DNA of 64,000 nucleotides from a bacterium UBA2214 (GCA_002327255.1 DCUM01000063.1:1-64000), one strand, 5' to 3'; shown: positions 27,129 through 35,550, counted from the first letter of the stretch. The notes: generated from the letters alone by a model not told the origin. Numbers and translations: made by a program.

Positions 27129-27488
27129 TCACTGAATGATGAGAAATTCCTGTACCGCAGAGCCCATCGCCTCAATTTGTTGTAAAGCCATCGCCCGCAT
27201 GCAACCGGGCTGTTGCATATAGCACTCTTGCAGTTGACAATTTTTCAATTTAGCCGGGCATCCCCGGCTGAATTGCGCCTGGGACAACGAACGTAATCGC
27301 GCCTGGATTTCATCTTGCGGGAAGTGTCTTCCTTGCATCTTGATGCCAAATTCCAGGGTCTTTTCCCAAACAAAACGGTGCACCAGCAAAAGATCGGTCG
27401 GCGGCAGCGGCTCAAGCACCGGTGTCAACGCTGTGCCGGTTAAAAGGGCGCGAAGGAGTTCCATTTTCAGGCTGATGGATAATAGCAT
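27129..27488 (-). CDS. Small Cys-rich hypothetical protein
   Basis: 119-residue protein of no family I recognise. It is helical by composition and has six Cys, five of them in the last 50 residues (RGCPAKLKNCQLQECY then QPGCM), which could bind metal or form disulfides; there is no signal peptide. ATG 27488 (MLLSISLKMELLRALL) is the most natural start; the open frame continues upstream to 27671 inside the neighbouring gene but with poor composition. It sits between the degenerate GTPase and the metalloprotease. Confidence 0.6.
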   Translation of the reverse strand: MLLSISLKMELLRALLTGTALTPVLEPLPPTDLLLVHRFVWEKTLEFGIKMQGRHFPQDEIQARLRSLSQAQFSRGCPAKLKNCQLQECYMQQPGCMRAMALQQIEAMGSAVQEFLIIQ

Positions 27489-27541
27489 TTTTATACCATT
27501 CCGGTTTGGCTGCGCCGTCGGGGGTATCCGGGGCAGCACGA

Positions 27542-28045
27542 CTATTCCAGTTTTTCGATGAGCAGATCCAGCAGCGTCACGACGACCTTGCGGACGCTGT
27601 CGGGTTTGTTGCTGCGGCAAAACATGAATTTGGTCATCGCGGACAAGCCGATATGGGGGCGTATGGCGCATTCCGGGACTGGCAGGACACGATCTCCGAT
27701 ATCGGCGGCGATGATGAAGGGTGCATTGAAATAGCTGGAAGTAAACTCTATGATCTCTTTGCTGCCGGCAAATGATTGATCATCAAACCAGTCAAAAATA
27801 ACAATATAACCCAGCATCTTGCGGCCGACCAGGTCCCAGGCAAAGCCCTGGCCATAGCTGATCCCATAGCAGTACACCATCAGTTCCTCATGGATGGGCA
27901 AAGAGCCCAGAATGATATCCTGATTGGCTATTTCAACGCGCGGACAAAGGGCACTCAGAAAGGGTTGTTTCGCCGCGCCCGGGGGCCCGACGACCACGAG
28001 TTCTCCGACGCGCTGAACACCGCTCTCTTCTCGTAAACGATTCAT
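27542..28045 (-). CDS. Degenerate MglA/COG2229-like small GTPase
   Basis: 167-residue protein that follows the small Ras-like GTPase fold of the COG2229/MglA type. Strand 1 and P-loop are ELVVVGPPGAAKQPFL: Gly and Lys are kept but the Ser/Thr after Lys is Gln. The switch II strand is MVYCYGISYGQGFAW where active relatives have a TPGQ-like motif, then LGYIVIFDWFDD. The base-recognition NKxD motif is not evident (IAADIGDR instead). It may bind nucleotide weakly or not at all. ATG 28045 is the conservative start; ATG 28084 and TTG 28114 would shorten the gap to the upstream gene. It likely works with the two pseudo-receiver/DUF4388 proteins encoded just upstream. Confidence 0.6.
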   Translation of the reverse strand: MNRLREESGVQRVGELVVVGPPGAAKQPFLSALCPRVEIANQDIILGSLPIHEELMVYCYGISYGQGFAWDLVGRKMLGYIVIFDWFDDQSFAGSKEIIEFTSSYFNAPFIIAADIGDRVLPVPECAIRPHIGLSAMTKFMFCRSNKPDSVRKVVVTLLDLLIEKLE

Positions 28046-28118
28046 ATTGATCTGGTTTCGGTCCTGTGACACATAGCCAGGCATCGTCTCTGGCCATGAG
28101 GGGCTGTGATTCAAGCGA

Positions 28119-29318
28119 TTACTGGGCGAGAAGCCTCTGCCGGATTAATAACAGGTCGCCGCGCTGTAAAAATATTTTATGGGTAATCACAGCCGGCGCG
28201 ATCAGCTGCTGCTGTGCCGGAGATGTTTCATTCATCAGGAGAGACTTTTTTTTTTCGCCATTGCCCCGCTTAAAAAAGGATGCAATTCTTGAATAGGGGT
28301 CTTTATGCATCTCCCGCGCATGGGCAACACGCATCATGATATTTTGAGCCATTATATCCTGAGAAGTGATGGCGGCGGCGTGCGCGGTGATCACGCCGCG
28401 CTCCAGCAGATTTTGCAGTGCTTCCAGTACGCGCAATTCATCATTTCTGCTGGCAGATATCAGCAGACGCAACGGTTGTGGCTTTCTCAGCAAGGCCAAA
28501 ATCTGCCGCTCCAGGTCGCTCAGTGCTTCGGTTGCGATGTCGCTTTTACGGCTGAGTATGCTGTCCATCGGCGGCATTTGATTGGCACGCTCCTTATAGG
28601 CATGTATTCGCTGCGAACCGGAAACCAGCAATTCCCGGGTCGAGCGGTTAATCTGGCGCGCCCGTTGAAAAGTTGAAATCTCCAAATCAAAATATCCGTG
28701 CAGCCACATCATCAAATTTTGCAAAGCCTCCTCGGCGCTTAAATCATGCAGTGCCGCGTCCACCACTTCGCCCTGCTGGATGTAGACATATCCCTCCTCC
28801 GGATCACGAAACAGGTGTATGATTGCCGACTTGTTGCCAAGCTCCAGCGTCTGGATGAGGTCCATGAGATTCATATCTTCCAAACTGCCGGTAAATCCAT
28901 GCGTGCGTTGCAAGCCGCCCGTCTGACGTTCGAGCTCCTGAAGGATGGCATCGACCCGAACCGCGACTTCTTCAGGATAATAAGGCTTTGCGATATAGTC
29001 ATCAATGTCAAATTGCAATATTTTCAGCCTGTCTTCCAACTCGTTGACGCGCGCCAGCAAAATAAAGGGAATGTTTTTGCCCATGGGGTGTTCCCGGAGC
29101 TTGTGAAACAGGGAGATGCCATCGATGTTTTCCTGCGTGACCTCACTTAAAATCAATGCCGGCGGATGTTGAATGCAGAGATGGTAGGCGTGTTCACTAT
29201 CCGAAACGAGCTCGGCATTTATCTGATAGTCCCCCAGCACCTTGATCAGCTGGGCCGTCTCAGAAGAAGCGAGATCGAGCAGGAGGAGCTTCGGGTGTTT
29301 TGTACTTCCATTGTTCAT
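28119..29318 (-). CDS. Pseudo-receiver-DUF4388 protein
   Basis: 399 residues. Residues ~9-130 form a receiver-like domain in which the phospho-acceptor Asp is Glu59 (ALILSEVTQ) and the strand-4 Thr is Ala (PFILLARV); the strand-5 Lys is kept (DYIAKPYY). Residues ~140-250 match DUF4388 (GFTGSLEDMNLMDLIQTLELG, GYVYIQQGEVVDA), and residues ~270-350 look like a winged-helix segment (LRLLISASRNDELRVLEAL, LLERGVI). ATG 29318 follows GAGG at 8 nt. Glu in place of Asp often mimics the phosphorylated state, so the protein may be locked on. It starts 16 nt after a longer paralogue. Confidence 0.75.
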   Translation of the reverse strand: MNNGSTKHPKLLLLDLASSETAQLIKVLGDYQINAELVSDSEHAYHLCIQHPPALILSEVTQENIDGISLFHKLREHPMGKNIPFILLARVNELEDRLKILQFDIDDYIAKPYYPEEVAVRVDAILQELERQTGGLQRTHGFTGSLEDMNLMDLIQTLELGNKSAIIHLFRDPEEGYVYIQQGEVVDAALHDLSAEEALQNLMMWLHGYFDLEISTFQRARQINRSTRELLVSGSQRIHAYKERANQMPPMDSILSRKSDIATEALSDLERQILALLRKPQPLRLLISASRNDELRVLEALQNLLERGVITAHAAAITSQDIMAQNIMMRVAHAREMHKDPYSRIASFFKRGNGEKKKSLLMNETSPAQQQLIAPAVITHKIFLQRGDLLLIRQRLLAQ

Positions 29319-29334
29319 CCAATCACCCTCAGTT

Positions 29335-31491
29335 TCAGCGCGACGGCTTTGCAGTTTGTGCTGCAGACATGTTTTTGGTGCGTGGTTTGTTGGACCCTGT
29401 ATCGAATAGACGAAAGACAATTCGCCGGGTGGTTTCAATCGACAGTTCATGTACAAAATGCAGCTTATCCCTCTCCCGCAGATGCAGTTTTTGGCGGATA
29501 CTCCCCTCATCCTGAGGATGCTGCAAATAATCGTTATAGGCGAATACGATCATGGAGGGTGTAGATATCTTTTCGTTGAGTACCTGCAACAGATATCGGT
29601 AGTACCCCCAATCCACGCGCCGGCCATCGATCAGGAGAATATATCCCAACAATGATTTTGAAAAATAATCGATGATGGGTGCGAATTCGTGCCTGAGCGA
29701 TAACGCGACCAGATTGAGAAGATGCCCCCCCTTGAATTCCGCTGTTCCCAGACTCAGATCAGAAACCTGGGGCATGAAGGCAGCCTTTTGCAAAAGCTGC
29801 CCGGCCGTCAGACTCGATACCATCTGCCGGCGTAGATCCGAGTTGTTGCTGAGCACCAGAATAATGCCATGGGCGCGCTTGAAACGCTCCTGCAGGTATG
29901 TCTCCTCTTCAAGCGCATGAATTTCTGAATCGTCCGCCACTGCTTCGTATAGACCGGGCGCCGATGGCGCATCCTTGCGCGGCGTTGGCTCAGCGTACGC
30001 CGGTTCCGGGAAATCGGGTGATGGGGGTTCCTCCTCCTCTGGCTCTTCGCTGTTGACATGCAATAGCGCATCGGCCGGATGCCGGGTTTCGAGCACCTGT
30101 AAATTGGGGAAAAGCGCGCCGCCATCCACATCCCGGCTTTCGTTAAAGAGATCACGCCCTTCTTCGTCTGCATGGCGGAGATCGTAAAAGAGGTCCTTTT
30201 CCAACCCGGTGTCTCCCGTGAGAGTCGATAAATCGGGCGCGATCAGGTCGAACTCTTCCATTTCCATGACCGGGGGTTGGGAGGGATGCGGCACTCCGCT
30301 TTCCTGCAAAGGCTCAACCGCAAGCGGCTCTTCCGGTTCAATATCTTCCTCAACGGGGGAAAGCAACTGTTCTACACTTTCAGCCGTCCATTTGGTTTCA
30401 AAGGGAATGGCCGTTTCATCTGCGTCCGACCCCGGTGCGGGCTGCGGGATTTCTCTCTTCGGGGGGGGGGCCGGCGGCACACGATGCAGCACAGGCTGTT
30501 CGCTCGCTTCCTCCTCTTCCTCCTCGGTCGCAGAAGCGGTGGATGAAAAATCGCGCAAGGTGTGTAAAAATCCCAGCTCATAGAGTTTGCGGATGCGTTG
30601 CAGGGAGGTAATTTCGTCGTATTTGCTCTCGTCAATAATCCGCCCCAGCGTGCGCTCACCATCGAATAAAGAGACAAAATACTCGAGGTCTGCGGCAAGT
30701 GCCTTCCTGGCAATGATCTTTTTAAAATTGGCGGTGGTAACCAGGACGGCTTCCAGTGAGGGGAGGTATTTTAATACTTGTTCACGCTGTTCCATTCTCT
30801 TGGCTCCCTGCAATAACAACCCCATGTTACTGACGCCGATCTCGTCCGTTGTCTCTACCGGAGAAAAAAGCATGGAAAAACGGCCTTTCCTCCACGATAT
30901 CATTTTGTAAACGGCTTCTTCGTTATGATGGAGACCTGTTGCGGCTTCGACGACGGCGCCTTCGCGAAAAAAAACCCGTCCGGAGGCGCCGTTTTCACTG
31001 TACAGGCTCAGAACGCCCGTTTTCCGTTCCGCGCCAAAAGCTTCAATCAGTTCGACCAGCCCCAAATCCGCCAACGTTCCCATAAAATGAGAACGGGGTT
31101 TTATCTCATGGTGACGGTTGACGCGCGCAAGGATCATCTTCACCCGTGCGATAATTTCGCGCACATGAATGGGTTTGATGATATAATCCTTTGCCCCCAG
31201 CTTAAAAGCCTTGACCCGGTTCCAAACATCACTCTTCTGCGTGAGAAAGATGACGGTGCTGTCGCGGTTGAGCGTTGTTTTGAGGGATTGTTCGAGGATT
31301 CGATAACCATCGATGCCGGGGGCAGCAATTTCGGTAAGAATGGCAGAAAATGCTTCTTGGCTGATTTTTTCCAACGCTTCGGCATCTGTGACTGACGCAT
31401 CGACCTCGAAACCCGCTTCCATCAGATTGTTGCGCAGGATGCGAATGTTTTTAGGGTCTTGATCGATGAGAAGTATCTTTTGCGAAGCCAT
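29335..31491 (-). CDS. Pseudo-receiver-DUF4388 protein with acidic linker and C-terminal degenerate GTPase domain
   Basis: 718 residues, first gene of the long operon. Receiver-like domain residues ~5-125, with Glu54 at the acceptor position (AILTEIAAPGIDG), Thr and Lys conserved; DUF4388 at ~140-240 (GTLADLGLVELIEAFGA); a winged-helix-like segment ~255-330 (GERTLGRIIDE, LYELGFL); a Pro/Glu-rich disordered linker ~335-530; and a C-terminal ~150-residue domain with the small-GTPase strand order (GIILVLSNNSDLRRQM, SLLGYILLIDGRRVDW) but no real P-loop. The C-terminal domain resembles the stand-alone protein at 27542-28045. ATG 31491 is preferred to TTG 31521. Expressed from the promoter at 31543-31571. 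Confidence 0.75.
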   Translation of the reverse strand: MASQKILLIDQDPKNIRILRNNLMEAGFEVDASVTDAEALEKISQEAFSAILTEIAAPGIDGYRILEQSLKTTLNRDSTVIFLTQKSDVWNRVKAFKLGAKDYIIKPIHVREIIARVKMILARVNRHHEIKPRSHFMGTLADLGLVELIEAFGAERKTGVLSLYSENGASGRVFFREGAVVEAATGLHHNEEAVYKMISWRKGRFSMLFSPVETTDEIGVSNMGLLLQGAKRMEQREQVLKYLPSLEAVLVTTANFKKIIARKALAADLEYFVSLFDGERTLGRIIDESKYDEITSLQRIRKLYELGFLHTLRDFSSTASATEEEEEEASEQPVLHRVPPAPPPKREIPQPAPGSDADETAIPFETKWTAESVEQLLSPVEEDIEPEEPLAVEPLQESGVPHPSQPPVMEMEEFDLIAPDLSTLTGDTGLEKDLFYDLRHADEEGRDLFNESRDVDGGALFPNLQVLETRHPADALLHVNSEEPEEEEPPSPDFPEPAYAEPTPRKDAPSAPGLYEAVADDSEIHALEEETYLQERFKRAHGIILVLSNNSDLRRQMVSSLTAGQLLQKAAFMPQVSDLSLGTAEFKGGHLLNLVALSLRHEFAPIIDYFSKSLLGYILLIDGRRVDWGYYRYLLQVLNEKISTPSMIVFAYNDYLQHPQDEGSIRQKLHLRERDKLHFVHELSIETTRRIVFRLFDTGSNKPRTKNMSAAQTAKPSR

Positions 31492-31542
31492 AGGTTGCTT
31501 TTCCGGGTTGCCGATCGCCAAAATATATATTAAACCGATAAA

Positions 31543-31571
31543 AATGTATTCAAAAAATTGCCCTATGTCAA
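31543..31571 (-). promoter_or_regulatory. Sigma-70-type promoter of the long envelope operon
   Basis: On the minus strand: perfect TTGACA (31571-31566), 17-bp spacer, TACATT (31548-31543). Predicted start is near 31536, 45 nt before ATG 31491. Genes follow on the same strand with few gaps down to 16884. Confidence 0.75.
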
Positions 31572-31742
31572 GCGTTTTCTAAATAAAAAAGAGACAGCCT
31601 GGCGACCGCCGGCTATCTCACCAACACGATATCCCTGTTCACGCCATGCGATCCGGATGCCCCCGCAAACCGCAAACAGCGCCAGGCACACCTCTGCCAG
31701 GCAAATGACAAACAACTCCAGGCTTGCAGCGGCTATCATCAT
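31563..31742 (-). CDS. Possible small membrane protein
   Basis: 59-residue ORF starting MMIAAASLELFVICLAEVC: one hydrophobic helix followed by a basic tail ending SFLFRKRLT. Composition is natural, and a TATAAT box lies on the minus strand at 31786-31781, 33 nt before the predicted mRNA start codon region. There is no visible Shine-Dalgarno sequence, and the ORF end overlaps the -35 box of the next promoter, so it may be chance. I do not recognise a family. Confidence 0.33.
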   Translation of the reverse strand: MMIAAASLELFVICLAEVCLALFAVCGGIRIAWREQGYRVGEIAGGRQAVSFLFRKRLT

Positions 31743-31845
31743 GAAGCGCACAGAGCGGAGAGGCGCAAGACATTAAATTAATTATACTTAATAGATGGTT
31801 TCGCTTTGTGTGATACGCAGTCGAGGGGTTTTTGAATTTTTCCGG

Positions 31846-32490
31846 TTAGACAATCAGGGCCTGGATTTTATCCATGACGCGCTGAGGCTTCTTCTTTTTA
31901 CTCGCCACCGCCAAATAACAAAGTTGATTATGCAAATTCTCAAAATGGGTCAATGGAATTTTCGCAAAACCATAGCCGTTAAAAACCGGTTGTTGTCCAA
32001 TCACCGGGAAAAATAGGGTCCATTGATCACAATTTTTATGACGTGGTGACTGCAAAAAAAGCAAAAGTTCCTTGCGCTGGGGATCTGAATAGAGCATGAT
32101 GCCGAAACCATCGCCGGGCAGATCAAAATCAATCAACTGACTTTTACTGCCATCGCCATTGGCTGCAAATGCCAGCGTCGCCAGAAAAGCATTTCCTGCG
32201 AATCCGCTATGGTTGGGTTGGGGGATGCATATCAACAGGCCATACTTGACCTGCCGCGAGGCTCGATGTTTGGCATATTCTATCAGTTGGGGGGGGAAGG
32301 AGTTGTCGAGCTCCCGTGATAGCGTGGCATAGAATGCTCTGAAATGGCGGTATTTGCGCTGACAGCGCGGACAACGCGGAAGATGGTCTCTGATGATCGC
32401 TCTGGTTTTGTCCGCGGCCATCTCATCCAGAGTAAATAATTCGAGCTCTCGATTGCTGGGGCAGCCGCGTTTGAAATCATGCTCGCTCAT
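31846..32490 (-). CDS. Zinc-binding anti-sigma-like protein
   Basis: 214-residue soluble protein. The N-terminus has the ZAS-type motif HxxxCxxC at His36-Cys40-Cys43 (RDHLPRCPRCQRKY), preceded by Cys10 in SNRELELF context, which is how zf-HC2 anti-sigma factors begin. The remainder (GLLICIPQPNHSG, PGDGFGIMLYSD, WTLFFPVIGQQPVFNGYGF) is not recognised and has no transmembrane helix, so any signal sensing would be cytoplasmic. It lies 98 bp downstream of the sigma-region-2-like gene, as anti-sigma genes follow their sigma genes. Function as an anti-sigma factor is inference from motif plus position. Confidence 0.6.
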   Translation of the reverse strand: MSEHDFKRGCPSNRELELFTLDEMAADKTRAIIRDHLPRCPRCQRKYRHFRAFYATLSRELDNSFPPQLIEYAKHRASRQVKYGLLICIPQPNHSGFAGNAFLATLAFAANGDGSKSQLIDFDLPGDGFGIMLYSDPQRKELLLFLQSPRHKNCDQWTLFFPVIGQQPVFNGYGFAKIPLTHFENLHNQLCYLAVASKKKKPQRVMDKIQALIV

Positions 32491-32588
32491 TATCTGTTCT
32501 CATCCAGGCTAGGCCCGGCTCCCTGTTTGTTACACCCTCCTATTACTAATATGTAACATACAGACAATGGCGAGTTTTCACGGAAAAT

Positions 32589-33671
32589 TTACAACATTTC
32601 ACACAAATATTTTCTAAATTCTTTTTTGGCCAGCTTGGCCAGATACTCAAAGACAGATCTTTCCTGCTGCCGGTACTCCTTTTGCGTCAGGCCGCTGATA
32701 TAAAATTTGAGATTTTTATAATAGGAGGATGTGTCGCGTTTTTGAATCAGATCGTAAAGCACATCGCGCAGGGCCTGATGATAGATGACGGCTTTGTCAG
32801 TATTCAATTTACGCGTGCGTAAATACTGCAAATCGAGCCGGGCCCAGATACTTGCCATCACGACATCAATATATTCTTCCATCTCTTTGGTTTCCAGATG
32901 GTCCGCGGGGGTGGGCACATTTTCGTTGATGGTGATCTTTTCCCGGCAGGCATCAAATTTTGCATAACGTACCAGCTTGACCAGTGTCTCCAGAGAGACA
33001 AAATTTTGATACCCCTGCAGGGATGCCATGGAGAGCAAAAGTTTGCGAATCGAGGCGGAAACAGAGTCGCTGGAATGAAAATTATCGAGAAACACTTTAT
33101 AGATCAGCTCATCCTGCATGGGCGGCGCGCTGCGACGCAACTGCCGCTGCATGGCGGCCGTCAATGAAAAAGATTCTTCCCATTTGGGAAACGTTCCCTG
33201 AAAGACAAACTCCTTGCCAAGCTCCCGGAAGATGTGCAAATCCGCCGCTGTGCGAATGGCCACTTTGATATTGCGGACAATCTTGGCGCCTTCCGGATCA
33301 CGTTCGCGAAAAATGCGTGAAAGTTCCTGCTTGGTTTTTCTGACGATCAATCTCCGCGTCAGAATCAGCACTTCCGCATCATCAATGACCGGCATTTCTG
33401 CAAACTTGCCCTCATAATACTTTTTCAGCTGGGTAAATTGTCCTCCCTGGTCGCGGCCGAAAAGCTCGGCGATGCAATCCATCGCCAAATCCGCCAGTTC
33501 CAGATCGGCCGCAAAGGAATGGCCACTGATTCGCTTGCCCAGCATCTCCTGGTACTTGAGGTAGCTCAGCGAGATCTTTTGCGCCAAATGTATATACTGA
33601 ATCAGTTCCGCCTGGCTGTAGTTGCCCGAGCAAATACCGGTTACCAATTTCGTCAAGTTCGCAGTTTTCAT
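32589..33671 (-). CDS. Large hypothetical protein with a sigma-70 region 2-like N-terminus
   Basis: 360-residue all-helical protein. Residues ~28-85 (AQKISLSYLKYQEM, then LELADLAMDCIAELFGRD and QLKKYY) resemble sigma region 2, and a final section (LRDVLYDLIQKRDTSSYY, QKEYRQQERSVFEYLAKLA) could hold a region 4-like helix bundle. The middle has no match that I know. It is about twice the length of an ECF sigma factor. The next gene encodes an HxxxCxxC protein, the classic anti-sigma position. The function call is therefore a divergent sigma-like factor, held with limited confidence; an unrelated helical regulator remains possible. Confidence 0.5.
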   Translation of the reverse strand: MKTANLTKLVTGICSGNYSQAELIQYIHLAQKISLSYLKYQEMLGKRISGHSFAADLELADLAMDCIAELFGRDQGGQFTQLKKYYEGKFAEMPVIDDAEVLILTRRLIVRKTKQELSRIFRERDPEGAKIVRNIKVAIRTAADLHIFRELGKEFVFQGTFPKWEESFSLTAAMQRQLRRSAPPMQDELIYKVFLDNFHSSDSVSASIRKLLLSMASLQGYQNFVSLETLVKLVRYAKFDACREKITINENVPTPADHLETKEMEEYIDVVMASIWARLDLQYLRTRKLNTDKAVIYHQALRDVLYDLIQKRDTSSYYKNLKFYISGLTQKEYRQQERSVFEYLAKLAKKEFRKYLCEML

Positions 33672-33994
33672 ACCCGTACGTCACAATCCCTTTTACTTCA
33701 ATAACCACCCTCTGCCCACCCGCAAGCCCCTCCCCTGTGACGTTCTTTCCCGGCGCTTCATCTCATCACAGACCATTGCAGGGCATTCCGCCCGGTTTGT
33801 ACGAAAAAAACCATCCTTCCCGAATGCGTTCTGACGTCGCACACTCCGGCGTTCACATACTCTGCGCAAATCATGTACCAAGAATTATAAAAACAGGGTT
33901 TTTCTAAGTATTTGAATTTATTGGGGAGAATTGTGAGGTAGATCAAAATTTCTGGCTATTACTGTTTTTGGGTGAGACACTGTATCGCAATAAA
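33672..33994. other. Intergenic leader region with no clear gene
   Basis: About 320 bp between the sigma-like gene and the NtrC-type terminator. Short ORFs here lack coding character. On the minus strand a TATAAT (33889-33884) could be the -10 for the sigma-like gene, leaving a ~205-nt leader, but no good -35 accompanies it. The part near 33880-33990 is AT-rich. I see no tRNA or other structured RNA. Confidence 0.4.
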
Positions 33995-34023
33995 ACAAAA
34001 AAGCCGGATGGAATCCATCCGGC
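33995..34023 (-). terminator. Intrinsic terminator of the NtrC-type regulator gene
   Basis: Stem GCCGGATGG / CCATCCGGC (34003-34011 with 34015-34023), 3-nt loop, and a T-tract on the minus strand (A-rich on the plus strand, 33995-34002). It lies 26 nt after the regulator stop. Confidence 0.88.
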
Positions 34024-34049
34024 GATATCATGTCGCGCAATTTTTCTGA

Positions 34050-35438
34050 TTACCCCTTGATCATCGGCAGGCCATATTTCTTCGCTTTGCGATAAATCGT
34101 GGCGCGGCCGATACCCAGTTTTTTGGCGGTTTGCGAAATATTCCCTTCGCATTCCAGCAGGGCCTGCCGCAGCGCCTCTTCCTCCAGTTTTTCAATCCAG
34201 CTGGCCAGTGTGTTATCGGATTCGTAAATGCGCTTTTCACCCAGAGAACGAACCGCGACGGGCAAATCCTTGGCGCTGATTTCATGGGTTACGGCCAGCA
34301 CGACGGCTCTCTCCATGGCATTTTCCAGTTCCCGGACATTTCCGGGCCAATTATAGGCCATCATCAGATCCAGCGCATCCGAGGAGATGCCTTCGATGGG
34401 TTTGCCTTCCTGCTTGCTGAACTTTTGCAGAAAATGCGCCGCCAGCAGGGGAATATCTTCCTTGCGTTCCCGCAGGGGCGGCAATTTGATGGGAAACACG
34501 GCAATCCGATAATAGAGGTCTTCGCGAAAATCACCGCGTTTCATCTCCTCTTCCAGATCCTTGTTGGTCGCGGAGATCACCCGTACATCCACTTTCACCA
34601 GTTCGTTTCCCCCGACGCGCTCGAACTCCCGTTCCTGAAGCACCCGCAGCAACTTGGATTGCGTCGCCGGCGTCATCAGGCCGATTTCATCGAGAAAAAT
34701 CGTGCCGCCATTGGCCTGCTCAAACTTGCCCACACGCCGGCCCAGCGCGCCGGTGAAGGCGCCTTTTTCATGACCAAAAAGCTCGCTCTCCAGCAGCGAT
34801 TCGGGAAGGGCGGAACAGTTCACCGCGACAAACGGATTTCCCGCCCGCGCAGAGGAATGATAATGAATGGCGCGCGCGATCAGTTCCTTGCCCGTACCGC
34901 TCTCACCATTGATCAGAACCGTCACATTGCTGTTGATCACTTTTTCGACCGAACGAAAGACTTCCTGCATGACGCCGCTCTGACCAATGATATTGTCAAA
35001 CGTATATTTGCTGCGCAATTCCGAACGCAGCTCATCCACCTCGCGGCGCAGAGAACTGTTCACCAGGGCGTTGTTGACCGTGACGATCAGACGTTCCCGC
35101 GCAAATGGTTTGGTGAGAAAATCATACGCGCCCAATTTCATGCTGGTCACCGCGCGCTCGATCGTCCCGTGCGCGGTCATCATGATCACCGGCAAGTGGG
35201 GATTGTCCTCTCTGATCTTTTGCAAGGTCTCGATGCCATCGATCCCCGGCATCTGAATATCCAGTAAAACCAGATCGGGCGGCGTTTCCTTGATGGTTTT
35301 CAGGCAGGATTCCCCACTCAACGCGCTGTCTGTTTCGTAACGTTTTTCTTTACGAAGACTCGCCTCTATCATTTTGCAGATATTCTTATCGTCATCGACA
35401 ATAAGAATGGTAGCTCTGTTCATGTTTTCATCAACCAT
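34050..35438 (-). CDS. NtrC-family sigma-54-dependent response regulator
   Basis: 462 residues with intact receiver (DDD after strand 1, phospho-acceptor in LVLLDIQMPG, Thr in MMTAHG, Lys in LTKPF), a sigma-54 interaction AAA+ domain (Walker A GESGTGKE, the sigma-54 contact loop GAFTGA, Walker B GTIFLDEIG, GNVRELENAMERA), and a C-terminal Fis-type helix-turn-helix (ISQTAKKLGIGRATIYRKAKK). ATG 35438 is chosen because GGAG precedes it; ATG 35423 is an alternative. It has its own promoter and terminator, so it is a one-gene unit without an adjacent kinase. It implies sigma-54 control in this organism; no sigma-54 promoter was found in the window by eye. Confidence 0.95.
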   Translation of the reverse strand: MVDENMNRATILIVDDDKNICKMIEASLRKEKRYETDSALSGESCLKTIKETPPDLVLLDIQMPGIDGIETLQKIREDNPHLPVIMMTAHGTIERAVTSMKLGAYDFLTKPFARERLIVTVNNALVNSSLRREVDELRSELRSKYTFDNIIGQSGVMQEVFRSVEKVINSNVTVLINGESGTGKELIARAIHYHSSARAGNPFVAVNCSALPESLLESELFGHEKGAFTGALGRRVGKFEQANGGTIFLDEIGLMTPATQSKLLRVLQEREFERVGGNELVKVDVRVISATNKDLEEEMKRGDFREDLYYRIAVFPIKLPPLRERKEDIPLLAAHFLQKFSKQEGKPIEGISSDALDLMMAYNWPGNVRELENAMERAVVLAVTHEISAKDLPVAVRSLGEKRIYESDNTLASWIEKLEEEALRQALLECEGNISQTAKKLGIGRATIYRKAKKYGLPMIKG

Positions 35439-35495
35439 GCAACGCTCCAAACTTGACGGGGAGGTATCGATGCTTAACATAAGGCTGCTAAACTA

Positions 35496-35524
35496 ATCAT
35501 ACCAAAATTTTCACAAAATAGCAA
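35496..35524 (-). promoter_or_regulatory. Promoter of the NtrC-type regulator
   Basis: Minus strand: TTGCTA (35524-35519), 17-bp spacer, TATGAT (35501-35496). Predicted start is near 35489, ~50 nt before ATG 35438. Confidence 0.65.
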
Positions 35525-35550
35525 GCGTTTTTTGTCTTACTTTGATACAC

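Noticed and set aside
34131..35267. 378-codon plus-strand ORF opposite the NtrC-type gene
   Set aside because: It is the antisense shadow of a clear AAA+ regulator; no family motifs or start signals.
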